Assembly: GCA_963812945.1 (NCBI GenBank)
Contig: CAWEXD010000004.1
Coordinates: 248,001 to 312,000 of the forward strand
DNA: 64,000 nucleotides
Direction of reading: 5' to 3'
DNA from: DASRDR01 sp963812945 [NCBI: uncultured Candidatus Rokubacteria bacterium]
GTDB lineage: Bacteria > Methylomirabilota > Methylomirabilia > Rokubacteriales
Positions 16,687 to 25,179 of the stretch are shown in pieces. Position 1 is the first letter of the stretch. Each line of letters starts with the position of its first letter. The position numbers were made by a program, and so were the translations under genes. The notes below the pieces were generated by a model. That model was not told the origin of the DNA and did not search any database. It saw only the letters and a program-made list of their open reading frames with translations.

Positions 16687-18009
16687 TTACGGCCCGGCCG
16701 TGTGGGTGACGATGAGATCGTACCCTCCCGCCGTGTACCCGTGCACCATCACGAACGCGCGCGTCTGCCCCGCCGGCACGTCGAGGGAGCAGCTCTCCTC
16801 CGACCCGGTGAGGTATGGCCGGCAGGCGAAGGAGCCGGCGGTGCGCTGCGGCTCCTGGCCGAACCGGACGTAGAGATCCGGATCTCCCGGTGTCGCGCCG
16901 TCGCCAACCATCTTGACCTCGAGTCGCGATCCGGGCGCCACGTTGACCGACCCGTGCCGCTTCTCCTCACCCATCGCGACCCGCTGATCGTTGAAGGCCA
17001 CGGTCTGCGGGCCACAGCCCGCCGGCGCCGGCGTCGCGGCCGTGCAGACCGCGGGATCCACGGTGAAGCCGGGGGCCGCGCCGTACAGACAGGCGGCGCC
17101 GTTCTTGTCGAAGTTGGTGAGCACGAGCGACCAGTCGCCCGCGCCGTTGCACTGCGGGTAGTGCATGACGGAGAAGCTGTCGTACGACGTGAGCGGGCGC
17201 CACTCGTTGTCCTCGAAGCAGGTGCCCGAATCGGGGCGGGTGTGCTCGTGCCGCCAGCCCAGGGTGTGCCCGAGCTCGTGGCGAATGATGCCGAGGAGGG
17301 TCAGCTTGCCGTTGGGGTCGAGCCCGAACGAGGACTCGTCGATCAGCACGTTGCGCCCGGGCCGGGGCTCGTTCGGGAAGAACGCCCGGGCCAGGTACTG
17401 CCCGTTCACGTTGACGGGCCGGACGTCGAACACGACGTTGGGGTTGGTCGCGGTGCAGCTGGCGTCCTGGGAGGCGACGTGGACGAACGCGATGTCCGCC
17501 ACCTGCGACCACGCGCCGCCCGCGGCCTGCATGGCGCTCACGACCCCCGCGTGACGGGCGCCGAAGCCCGTGCTGACGCAGTAGGTGAGCTGCTTCTTCT
17601 GGGTGCTGTTCCAGACCGCGTCCTGACCACCGGCCGTCGCGACGATCAGAAACCCAGGCCGTGTCGCGGCCGGCTCCTGCTTGATGCTGGTCTCGAAGAA
17701 CTCACGAAGCTGCTTGCGATCAGCGATGGCGATGTCGCCGTTGACGATGTACTTGCCATCCGGGAACGGCTCCTTGTAGACGGATCGCTCGAACTCCTCG
17801 AAGGTCTTGTTCGCCCACGCGGCGCGCTGGGCCCGGTCCTTCCGCAGCATCTGGGCGCGAGCCTCCTCGATCGACGCCGGCGTGGCGGGAACGGCCCCGG
17901 TGGCCGGCGTGATCTTGCTGCCCCCGCTCCGCATGGTCTGGCAGCCGAGCACGACGAGGCAGAGGATGGACGTGAGCGCGATCGACACGGATCGAGTGCG
18001 GGAACGCAT
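16687..18009 (-). CDS. Lipoprotein metzincin zinc peptidase with C-terminal PPC-like domain
   Basis: 440 residues. ATG 18009 follows GGAGGA. A lipoprotein signal (ALTSILCLVVLGC, Cys23) anchors it to a membrane outside the cytoplasm. The catalytic domain has the metzincin zinc motif HELGHTLGWRHEH (HExxHxxGxxH, about residue 225) and a Met-turn SVMHYPQC about 40 residues later, placing it among M10/M12-like peptidases. About 110 C-terminal residues (VNVAPGSRLEVKMVGDG..., DPDLYVRFG, GYDLIVTHT) form a bacterial pre-peptidase C-terminal (PPC)-like beta domain. Paired cysteines in the catalytic domain fit an extracytoplasmic location. Downstream of, and likely co-transcribed with, the small lipoprotein at 18036. 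Confidence 0.88.
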   Translation of the reverse strand: MRSRTRSVSIALTSILCLVVLGCQTMRSGGSKITPATGAVPATPASIEEARAQMLRKDRAQRAAWANKTFEEFERSVYKEPFPDGKYIVNGDIAIADRKQLREFFETSIKQEPAATRPGFLIVATAGGQDAVWNSTQKKQLTYCVSTGFGARHAGVVSAMQAAGGAWSQVADIAFVHVASQDASCTATNPNVVFDVRPVNVNGQYLARAFFPNEPRPGRNVLIDESSFGLDPNGKLTLLGIIRHELGHTLGWRHEHTRPDSGTCFEDNEWRPLTSYDSFSVMHYPQCNGAGDWSLVLTNFDKNGAACLYGAAPGFTVDPAVCTAATPAPAGCGPQTVAFNDQRVAMGEEKRHGSVNVAPGSRLEVKMVGDGATPGDPDLYVRFGQEPQRTAGSFACRPYLTGSEESCSLDVPAGQTRAFVMVHGYTAGGYDLIVTHTAGP

Positions 18010-18035
18010 TGCGGTTCCTCCATTCCGGCAGGATG

Positions 18036-18461
18036 TCAAGACTTCGAGCATGGCTCCTCCACGACGTTGAGCAATTCGACGCGTGTGGCCATCTCGCGCG
18101 CGCGCGCCAGCATCTCCTGCGCGCGCCGGGAGTCCGAGAACTCGGCGCACAGGCGCACCTCGCCCTCGAGACCGATGCGGGTTTGCCGGAGCGTCGCGAC
18201 TGCGCCGTCCCGACGGGCGGCCTCGAGCATCTCCCACAGGCTCTGCCACGCGCTCCGGGTCGCGTCCGGGACGCCCCGGCCTCGCGAGAGCGCGTAGACG
18301 GCAAAGCTCGGCGGCGTGGCTCGAGGGGCCTGCGCCACGTCCCCGGGCCGAGGCGTCGCGGCGGCACATCCCGCCGCGGCCGTCCACGCGCCGAGGAGGC
18401 ACGCGACCGCAACCGACCAGCATTCCGGGGTCGCCACGGCGTACCTCACGCGTTCACACAT
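18036..18461 (-). CDS. Small putative lipoprotein, function unknown
   Basis: 141 residues from ATG 18461 (an upstream start at 18491 is possible). The N-terminus VACLLGAWTAAAGCAAAT looks like a lipoprotein signal with the lipidated Cys near residue 32. The mature part contains a helix-rich region (RAQEMLARAREMATRVELL) and no recognised domain. It precedes the metzincin lipoprotein by 26 bp on the same strand, so the two probably form an operon; a chaperone or inhibitor role would be speculation. Confidence 0.6.
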   Translation of the reverse strand: MCERVRYAVATPECWSVAVACLLGAWTAAAGCAAATPRPGDVAQAPRATPPSFAVYALSRGRGVPDATRSAWQSLWEMLEAARRDGAVATLRQTRIGLEGEVRLCAEFSDSRRAQEMLARAREMATRVELLNVVEEPCSKS

Positions 18462-18719
18462 GCCCGCCGGGGGCAGCGCGGCGTCCACCAATCGCGCCGG
18501 GGTCGATCATGGCACCCGTCTCCAGACGTGGTCGGAGGGCTGCAACCGGAGTGCCGTCGAGCGGCGGCGCGACCGGAGGCCATGCGCGAGAAGGCCGACG
18601 CGTCCAACTGGAAGGCTGTGCCCATGCGGAGTTGCTCGCCATGGCGCCCGCTGAGTCGGCCGTCACGAAGGCATGAGACGGCGCCGGCCGACGGCGGCAG
18701 CCGGGCACGGTGCCGGGCC

Positions 18720-18752
18720 AGGTGGTGGTGCTAGCGTGACCACCGGTGGTGG
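18720..18752. repeat. ACCACCGGTGGT palindromic element, copy 1
   Basis: Contains the perfect 12-bp palindrome ACCACCGGTGGT (18739-18750) preceded by GGTGGTGGTGC. A closely similar arrangement recurs at 56429-56471. It may be an operator for a shared regulator or a small dispersed repeat. Confidence 0.45.
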
Positions 18753-18934
18753 CCATGCCCGGCCGCGTGCTCGACGTTGGGTTGGCTCCAAGCGATCGCC
18801 ACTCCCGCGAGAAGGACCGTGGGTGCACCTGGCTGCCGGCCGCTGCAGCCCCGTCACGCGCCGGCCGCAGCGTCGGTCAGCCGACCATGTCGAGACGTCG
18901 CGTGAGTCGTCTCCAGGCGGGCGACCCCGTGGTG

Positions 18935-19173
18935 CAAGCGAGATTTGCGCCAACGACGCGGGCCGGTCGCGAATCACCGGTTCCCGCTGCTGCACCGGGC
19001 ATTTTGGTCGCGCCTCGGGGCTCCTGGTCCCGGGGCGCCTCTGCGGGCAGGTGCACTGAAACAGGGCAGTGCCCTCCCGCGCGGACACGCGCACCCAGTG
19101 CAAGTGTCGGAGAATCGCTGGGTTTGGGGGCGTTGCACACTAGGCTGTGCACCCTGCACTGTAGGCAGTGCAG
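18935..19173. repeat. Dispersed intergenic repeat, copy B, ending in twin palindromes
   Basis: Second copy of the element at 11294-11525, in the same orientation and almost the same length (239 vs 232 bp). The right end 19134-19173 keeps the two hairpins TGCAC...GTGCA and CTGCAC...GTGCAG. Like copy A it lies just beyond the 3' end of a minus-strand gene (here the ABC permease at 19306). Confidence 0.65.
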
Positions 19174-19305
19174 CCGTGCGCGAGCCATGGGCCCGGCGCG
19201 GCTGGGACCCCGTCGAGCGCCTCGCCATGCGAGCGGTCCGCTCCCCGTCGTGATCGGCTCGCCCCGGCGCCCCCGGGGGATCCGCCGGGGGCCGGCGCCC
19301 GTCGG

Positions 19306-20157
19306 CTACGCCTTCGCTTCGAACTGCGGCTGCCAGCGCAGGAGATACGCCTGCACGCGCCGCACGACGAACGAGAGGACGATCCCGACGATCATCATGA
19401 CGAAGATCGCCACCATCATCTCCGCGGAATTGGCGCGCGCCTCCGCCTCGATGATCAGCTTGCCGAGCCCGCGCTCCGCGCCGATAAACTCGCCGACGAT
19501 GACCCCGATCAGGGCAAACGAGACGGCGGGCGTCAGCGAGGCGAAGACCCAGGCGAGCGCCGACGGAATCACGACGGTCCTGAGCACCACGAGCTCGCTC
19601 GCGCCGAGCAGCCGGGCGGCGGCGATCTGATCGCGGTCGACCGAGCGCGTGCCTTCGAACGTGTTGAAGAACACGACGAAGAAGACGACGATCCCCGCCG
19701 TGACGACCTTCGACAGATCGCCAAGGCCGCAGATCAGGATGATGAGCGGGACGAGCGCGATGCGCGGGATCGAGTTCATCGCCACGATGTACGGCTCGAA
19801 GATCCGCGACAGGTACTCCGAGCGACCCAGCACGAGGCCTGCCAGGATGCCGAGGCTCGTGCCCCACAAGAACCCCCAGCACATGTTCTTCAGGGTGACG
19901 AGCGTCGCCAGCCAGAGGTTGTTGGCGTTCTCCCGGTAGCAGGACACGAAACCCGCCTTGTCCGCGAGACACCCGAGCTTCAGGAAGCTCCGCCAGATCG
20001 CCGAGGGCTCCGAGATGAAGTACGGGTCGAGGATTTTCGGGACCCAGGGCTTCGGCAGCGTGGCCCGGGCGACGTCCCAGCCCCACTCCCAGACCGAGAG
20101 CCCGACCACGAGGATGGCGAGCTGCCAGCCCACGATCGCGGCCCGGGACCGGTTCAC
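19306..20157 (-). CDS. ABC transporter permease, NitT/TauT type
   Basis: 283-residue inner-membrane permease with six membrane segments. The EAA-type cytoplasmic loop is AARLLGASELVVLRTVVIPS (about residues 190-210), which docks the ATPase. FEPYIVAMNSIPRIALVPL is the conserved family stretch preceding it. The start ATG at 20157 overlaps the ATPase stop by four bases, so it is the last gene of a coupled SBP-ATPase-permease set. Compared with SsuC/TauC it has an extended first periplasmic loop with two or three cysteines (LGCLADKAGFVSCYRE). Substrate unknown; the operon context points to a small organic acid. Confidence 0.92.
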   Translation of the reverse strand: MNRSRAAIVGWQLAILVVGLSVWEWGWDVARATLPKPWVPKILDPYFISEPSAIWRSFLKLGCLADKAGFVSCYRENANNLWLATLVTLKNMCWGFLWGTSLGILAGLVLGRSEYLSRIFEPYIVAMNSIPRIALVPLIILICGLGDLSKVVTAGIVVFFVVFFNTFEGTRSVDRDQIAAARLLGASELVVLRTVVIPSALAWVFASLTPAVSFALIGVIVGEFIGAERGLGKLIIEAEARANSAEMMVAIFVMMIVGIVLSFVVRRVQAYLLRWQPQFEAKA

Positions 20158-21044
20158 CGAGGCCCCGCGGCCGGCCCTTCCGCCCGGGACCGACGAAACT
20201 CCTCACCGAGCGCATGCCAGACATGGGAATAACGCCGGCCGAACTCGGCCGTCTCGCGGAGGGCGACGGCGTCCCGCGGCCGGGGAAAGGTCACCTCGAA
20301 GTCCTCCTTCACCCGCCCCGGCCGCGCCGAGAGCAGGATGATTCGGCTCGCCAGCGTCAGCGCCTCGCCGAGATCGTGCGTGACGAAGAGCACGGTCTGA
20401 CGCTCCCGCTCCCAGATCTCCAGCAGCGTCTTGTGCATCTCAAGCTTGGTGTGCGTGTCGAGCGCCCCGAAAGGCTCGTCCATCAGGAGGATCTCGGGCT
20501 CCATGATGAGCGTGCGCATGAGCGCCACGCGCTGGCGCATCCCGCCGGAGAGCATGCGCGGGAAGCTCCTGTCGAACCCCGCCAGCCCGGCGGCCTCGAT
20601 CGTGCGCCTCACCTTCTCCTGCCGCGCCGCCTTCGGCACGCCGGCGATCTCGAGCCCGTAGCCGATGTTGGCCTCGACGGTGCGCCACGGGAACACGGTA
20701 TCGCGCTGGAAGACGTAGCCCACCTTGCGGTTCACGTAGCCGTAGCGCACGTCCTCGTCGTCGAGGCGGACCCGGCCGCCCGTCCGGTCGAGCAGGCCCG
20801 CGACGATGTTGAGGATCGTCGACTTGCCGCAGCCGGACGGGCCGAGAAGGGCGACGAACTCCCCCTGGGCGATCTCGAACGAGACGTTGTCGACGGCGTT
20901 CACCTCCCCGCCCGGCGTCCGGTAGCGCATGTCGAGCCCCTCGACGCTGATGCGCACCCGCGCCGCCGGCGCCGCGACCCGGTGATCGTCGCGCGACGGG
21001 GAGGCCGTGATCCGGTCGACGTGTGACGAGGGCGCCGGGTTCAC
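20154..21044 (-). CDS. ABC transporter ATP-binding protein, NitT/TauT type
   Basis: 296-residue ATPase energising the importer. GTG 21044 is chosen because it overlaps the stop of the binding-protein gene in a GTGA arrangement. Walker A GPSGCGKST (about residue 75), Q-loop region VFQRDTVFPWRTV, signature LSGGMRQRV and Walker B ILLMDEPFGALD are all intact, with the D-loop and switch His (FVTHDLGEAL). The first 30 residues are low-complexity. The stop overlaps the permease start. Cytoplasmic face of the inner membrane. Confidence 0.94.
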   Translation of the reverse strand: MNPAPSSHVDRITASPSRDDHRVAAPAARVRISVEGLDMRYRTPGGEVNAVDNVSFEIAQGEFVALLGPSGCGKSTILNIVAGLLDRTGGRVRLDDEDVRYGYVNRKVGYVFQRDTVFPWRTVEANIGYGLEIAGVPKAARQEKVRRTIEAAGLAGFDRSFPRMLSGGMRQRVALMRTLIMEPEILLMDEPFGALDTHTKLEMHKTLLEIWERERQTVLFVTHDLGEALTLASRIILLSARPGRVKEDFEVTFPRPRDAVALRETAEFGRRYSHVWHALGEEFRRSRAEGPAAGPR

Positions 21045-22087
21045 CTGAACTTCGCTTGCGCGGCGTCGAGGAAGCTCATGTCCACCAGGTCCTCGTATCT
21101 CGACTCCGGAATGTCCGACCCCTTGCGGTACCAGACCCTGCCACCGCGCTCGAACGACGCCTTGTCGATCCGCCCGTCGTATTCCCAGGTCGCCTTGTCG
21201 AATCCCATCTCGGCCTTGACGGCGACGGGGTCGACGCCCGAGAAGTGCTTCTCGCCGACGAGCGCGTAGACCTCGTCGATGGGCGTGGCCTTCACCCACT
21301 TCATGGCCTGGTACATGGCATTGACGAAGGACTGCACCAGCGCCTTCTTCTGCTGCGTGGTCTCCTCGAGCGTGTAGAGGACGAGCACGGGCACCGTGCC
21401 GCCGAACGCGTCGATGAACACGCGCGGCTTGGACGTGTCGTAGATCACCTTCCCGAAGCCCTTCGTCTCGCACTCGATCACCCAGCCGGGAACGGCCATG
21501 ATGGCATCGAACTGCTTCGTCTCGAGGCCCGGGAACATAGTCTTCGGGCCGCCGCCCGCGACCCAGTTGATCCGGTCCCCCAGCTTCTTCGACTCGAACA
21601 CGTACGTGCCGTACATCCAGGTGCCGGCCCCGATCGCGGTCGCCGCGACGATCGGCTTGGCCCCGTCCGGCCGCTTGTAGTCGGCGAGCTTCTCGACCGT
21701 CGTGATGCCGGCGTCGTACAGGTCCCTTCGGACGACGATGTTGGAGATCGAGGCGATCATCTGCGTCGCCATGATGATCTTGCTCTTCTTGCCGCGCGTG
21801 GAGAGCTGCAGCGGATGGCTGGCATCGCCGTGCGCGAAGAGGGCCTGCTCGGCGGCGAGCGCCTGGCGCCCGTGCGTGCCCGCGTTGCCCAGAACGAGCT
21901 TGAAGTCGAGGTTCTCCGACTTGAAGTAGCCCTTGGCGTCCGCGATCATGCCCAGGGCATAGACGGCCGTCGACGGCCCGAAGGCGAGCGTGGCCGTGCC
22001 GGCCTGGGCGCGGGTGAGCGAAGGCATCAGGCTGGCGCCAAGCGCGGCCGCGCCGGTGACGAGTACCTGGCGTCGCGTGGTGGTCAT
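21041..22087 (-). CDS. ABC transporter substrate-binding protein, NMT1/SsuA-like, Tat-exported
   Basis: 348-residue periplasmic receptor. The N-terminus MTTTRRQVLVTGAAALGASL is a twin-arginine signal ending near TRAQA. The mature chain begins with TLAFGPSTAVYALGMIADAKGYF, the typical NMT1/THI5-like opening in which the ligand is contacted by the first loop. Length is normal. First gene of the transport half of this operon, 87 bp after the CaiB gene; the ATPase start overlaps its stop. Ligand not predictable; TauA/SsuA relatives bind sulfonates, nitrate, or aromatic and organic acids. Confidence 0.9.
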   Translation of the reverse strand: MTTTRRQVLVTGAAALGASLMPSLTRAQAGTATLAFGPSTAVYALGMIADAKGYFKSENLDFKLVLGNAGTHGRQALAAEQALFAHGDASHPLQLSTRGKKSKIIMATQMIASISNIVVRRDLYDAGITTVEKLADYKRPDGAKPIVAATAIGAGTWMYGTYVFESKKLGDRINWVAGGGPKTMFPGLETKQFDAIMAVPGWVIECETKGFGKVIYDTSKPRVFIDAFGGTVPVLVLYTLEETTQQKKALVQSFVNAMYQAMKWVKATPIDEVYALVGEKHFSGVDPVAVKAEMGFDKATWEYDGRIDKASFERGGRVWYRKGSDIPESRYEDLVDMSFLDAAQAKFR

Positions 22088-22174
22088 GAGTGTGTCCCCC
22101 TTGGCCCCCTTATGGGTGGTCGATTCATGCGCCGAGCGCCCAGAGACCCCGACGGAACCCCGACGCGTCCCTGG

Positions 22175-23395
22175 TCACTCTCCCACACCGACGACCCCCG
22201 CCTCGGCAAGGGCCGTGATCTCCGCGTCGCCATAGCCGATGTCCGCCAGCACGTCCCGCGTGTGCTCGCCGAGGCGCGGCGGATCGCGATGGTTGCCCAG
22301 GCGCTCGCCGTCGATCGACACCGGGAGCGCGGGGGTCTTGGCGGTTCTTCCATCCGGCAAGCGGATGTCGATGAGGCCCCCGGACTGTGCGAGATGGGGA
22401 TCCTCGAAGAGATCGCCCGGCCGATTGACCGGCGCGAACGGCAGCCCCAGTCGCTCCAGCGTCTCGGCCAGCTCCGCGGCCGGCCATCGCCGGAAGATCG
22501 CGGCGATCTCGGGGATGAGCCATGCGCGCTGGCCGACCCGCTCCTGATTGGTCGCAAGCCGCGGATCCGTCAGCCAGGCGTCGCATCCGAACGCGCGGCA
22601 GAAGGCGCTCCAGTGCTCCTCGCCGACGACCGCGACGAACAGCATGGTGCCATCCTTGGTCTGGAACAGGTCGTAGACGGGCCAGGGGCTGTCCTTGACC
22701 GAGTAGGGAACCGCCGGAGCTCCCGTCACCGCCTCGAACATCATCGCCTGCCCGATCAGGAAGACGCTGTTCTCGAACAGCCCGCTCTGGATGTGGCGTC
22801 CGCGCCCTGTCGTCTGGCGTTCCGTGAGCGCCGCCTGGATCGCGACGACGCCGAACATGCCGCCCATGACGTCGTTCACCGAGGCGCCGACCCGCATGGG
22901 GCGATCGGGCAGACCCGTCATGTAGGCGAGGCCCCCCATCATCTGGACCACCTCGTCGAGGGCCAGGCGATGCTCGTAGGGGCCCGGCAGATAGCCCTTC
23001 AACGAGCAGTAGACGACGTGCGGGGCGAACGCCGCGACGCTGTCGTAGTCGAGGCCGAACCGCTTGAGCAGGCCCGGGCGGAAGTTCTCGATCAGGACGT
23101 CGGCCTTCCCGATCAGGCGCCGCGCCACCTCCTGCCCCGCCGGCCCGGCCGTGTCCACCGCGAGGCTGCGCTTGTTGCGACAGTAGTTGGCGAAGAAGCC
23201 CGACGCGGGCCCCTTGAACACGCCGCGGGTTCGATCGCCCTCGATTGGCTCGACCTTGACCACGTCGGCGCCGAGATCGGCGAGGATGAGGCCGCAGGTC
23301 GGCCCCATCACCAGCTGGCTGAACTCGGCGACCCGGATTCCCGCGAGCGGACGAAAGGCGCCTTGCCGGCTGCTCCCAGCCGCAACCTCACGCAT
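22175..23395 (-). CDS. CaiB/BaiF (class III) CoA transferase
   Basis: 406-residue family III CoA transferase, moving CoA between carboxylic acids via an aspartyl thioester/anhydride intermediate. The start region LAGIRVAEFSQLVMGPTCG, VKVEPIEGDRTR, NKRSLAVD and ADVLIENFRPGLLKRFGLDY are all diagnostic. The catalytic aspartate should be the Asp near residue 147 in ALDEVVQMMGG. Its first 8 bp overlap the end of the TPP-enzyme gene, so the two are coupled. The pairing of a CaiB transferase with a TPP enzyme recalls formyl-CoA transferase/oxalyl-CoA decarboxylase, but the TPP partner here does not look like an oxalyl-CoA decarboxylase. Confidence 0.92.
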   Translation of the reverse strand: MREVAAGSSRQGAFRPLAGIRVAEFSQLVMGPTCGLILADLGADVVKVEPIEGDRTRGVFKGPASGFFANYCRNKRSLAVDTAGPAGQEVARRLIGKADVLIENFRPGLLKRFGLDYDSVAAFAPHVVYCSLKGYLPGPYEHRLALDEVVQMMGGLAYMTGLPDRPMRVGASVNDVMGGMFGVVAIQAALTERQTTGRGRHIQSGLFENSVFLIGQAMMFEAVTGAPAVPYSVKDSPWPVYDLFQTKDGTMLFVAVVGEEHWSAFCRAFGCDAWLTDPRLATNQERVGQRAWLIPEIAAIFRRWPAAELAETLERLGLPFAPVNRPGDLFEDPHLAQSGGLIDIRLPDGRTAKTPALPVSIDGERLGNHRDPPRLGEHTRDVLADIGYGDAEITALAEAGVVGVGE

Positions 23396-25034
23396 GGCGG
23401 CGCACCCGCTCCCGCAGGAACCACGGCCACGGGTCGGGCATGGGCCCGGTCGAGACGTGGATCAGCGCCGGGGCGCCGGCGTCGAACGCCTCGTCGAGCC
23501 GGGCGCGGAGCTCGTCCGGTCCGTCGGCGTGGAGGCCGAGCGCGCCGAACGCGCGAGCGTAGGCGACGAAGTCGGGGTTGCGCAGCGTCGACGCGATCGT
23601 GCGCTCCTTGCCGAACCGCTGCTCCTGGATCCGCTTGACGTTGCCGTAGGCCCCGTCGTCGAACACGCAGCAGACGATCGGGATGTCGTGCTGCACCGCC
23701 GTCGCCAGCTCGCTTCCCGTGAACAGGAACCCGCCGTCGCCGGCGACCACCAGCGCCTTGCGGCCGCGGCCTTCGCGGTCGAGCGCAACCTGTGCGCCGA
23801 TGCCCTGGGCGTAGCCGGCGCCGAGCGTGCCGGCAGCTCCCGTCGACTGGAACGTTCGCGGCCGGCGGAAGTCGAACGCGAGGTGAGCGGCGAACCCGAC
23901 CTGGGTGACGTCCTCGACGAAGATCCCGTCGTCGGGGAGCACGTCGCGGATGGCGGCGAGGAAGTCGAGCTGCGGTCGGAGGTGGTCGATCTCGGCGAAG
24001 TAGCGGGCACGCCGCTGGGCCAGCTCGTCGGATCGGTCGGGCCGGGCGGGCATGCCGTCCAGCGCCGCCAGCAGGGCTCGCACCGCGTCGTGGGCGTCGG
24101 CCCACACGCCGATCGTGTTCAGACCGTGGCGGTCGAGCTCGTCCGCGTCGATGTCGATCTTGACGAACGTCATCGCCCGATCGGTGCCCCAGTGCATGAT
24201 CGGCCACTCCATGCGTGAGCCGATGCCGATCACCACGTCCGCGGTCTTCCACAGCGCGTGGCCGATGGGGAGATGGACGAACATCGGATGCGAGGTGGGG
24301 ACCGCGCCCTGGCCCGAGCGCCGGGTGGTGACGGGAGCCTGGAGCAGCTCGGCGAGCCGGCCGATCGGCTCGCCCGCGTCCTGCGCGCCCCCGCCGACCA
24401 CGATCAGCGGACGCTCGGCCCGCCGCAAGGCGTCGGCCGCGCGGTCGACCGCGCTCGGGTCGATCGGCGGCTTGCTCGGGGAGGGCGGGCGCAGACGGCC
24501 GGGCGCCGGCGCTCGCCACCGGTTGACGGGGATCTCGAGGCTCACGGGCCGCGGGCGACCCGAGACGAGGGCGTCGAGCGCCGCTTGCGCCTGCTTGGTC
24601 GCCGACTCGCCGTTGTCGAGGAGCTCGGCGTGCTTGGTGAGCTGGCCCAGGATGGCATGCTGGTCGGCGAGCTCGTGCAGCACGCCGAAGCCGCGCCCGC
24701 GAACGCCCGTGGCGATCTCGCCGACGACGGCCAGCACTCGGGCGTTGGACCAGTAGCCGCTCGTGAGGGCCGCGCTGGCGTTGAGCAGGCCGGGCCCGGG
24801 GACGACGCAGAACGCCGCCGGCTTGCCGTCGACCAGCGAGGCGCCGTTCGCCATGTAGGCGGCGCCCTGCTCGTGGCGGCTGACGATCGGGCGGATGTCC
24901 CGGGCGTCGACCAGCGCGTCGAAGAAGTCGTCGTTCTGCACGCCGGGGAGGCAGAACAGGGTGTCGATGCCGGCCATCCGGATTGCCTCGACGACCTGCT
25001 GGGCGATCGTGCGAATGTCGTTCTGCTCGGTCAT
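23388..25034 (-). CDS. Thiamine pyrophosphate-dependent enzyme (acetolactate synthase/decarboxylase type)
   Basis: 548-residue three-domain TPP enzyme: Pyr domain (residues 10-175, with catalytic Glu55 in SRHEQGAAYMANG), central Rossmann-like domain (about 190-330, LIVVGGGAQDAGEPI), and PP domain (about 360-540). The metal-TPP motif is VAGDGGFLFTG...CVFDDGAYGN (GDG-x25-N). It is close in style to benzoylformate decarboxylase/acetolactate synthase-like proteins; it lacks obvious features that fix the substrate. First gene of the operon with CaiB and the importer. Its promoter region is only 145 bp long before an insertion sequence begins, so its expression may have been altered by the insertion. 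Confidence 0.88.
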   Translation of the reverse strand: MTEQNDIRTIAQQVVEAIRMAGIDTLFCLPGVQNDDFFDALVDARDIRPIVSRHEQGAAYMANGASLVDGKPAAFCVVPGPGLLNASAALTSGYWSNARVLAVVGEIATGVRGRGFGVLHELADQHAILGQLTKHAELLDNGESATKQAQAALDALVSGRPRPVSLEIPVNRWRAPAPGRLRPPSPSKPPIDPSAVDRAADALRRAERPLIVVGGGAQDAGEPIGRLAELLQAPVTTRRSGQGAVPTSHPMFVHLPIGHALWKTADVVIGIGSRMEWPIMHWGTDRAMTFVKIDIDADELDRHGLNTIGVWADAHDAVRALLAALDGMPARPDRSDELAQRRARYFAEIDHLRPQLDFLAAIRDVLPDDGIFVEDVTQVGFAAHLAFDFRRPRTFQSTGAAGTLGAGYAQGIGAQVALDREGRGRKALVVAGDGGFLFTGSELATAVQHDIPIVCCVFDDGAYGNVKRIQEQRFGKERTIASTLRNPDFVAYARAFGALGLHADGPDELRARLDEAFDAGAPALIHVSTGPMPDPWPWFLRERVRRHA

Positions 25035-25179
25035 TCGGCCTCGGTCGCTGCGAATCCTCGAACGGGGGCTGGCGGACGAAGCCGCCCGGCCGGACTCGTC
25101 CCCGATACTGCGAGGCCGGCGCGGGCGGTGTCAAGCGACCGATCGCCCTCAAAACAAGTGCTACCGAAACGAAAGGGGT

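Larger units (their letters stand above)
18462..19305. other. 844-bp intergenic region carrying two repeat elements
   Basis: No convincing gene. It contains the palindromic ACCACCGGTGGT element at 18720-18752 and repeat copy B at 18935-19173, both listed separately. Short open frames exist on both strands but have no ribosome-binding site or recognisable sequence. Confidence 0.6.

Noticed and set aside
15463-18297. 944-codon plus-strand frame opposite the two zinc-peptidase genes
   Set aside because: Antisense shadow with no recognisable domain.
21023-23638. 871-codon plus-strand frame opposite the binding protein and CaiB genes
   Set aside because: Antisense shadow; the minus-strand genes carry clear family motifs.
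23388-25034. Calling the TPP enzyme oxalyl-CoA decarboxylase because of the CaiB neighbour
   Set aside because: The C-terminal TPP region (VAGDGGFLFTG...DDGAYGN) and N-terminus do not resemble oxalyl-CoA decarboxylases as I know them.
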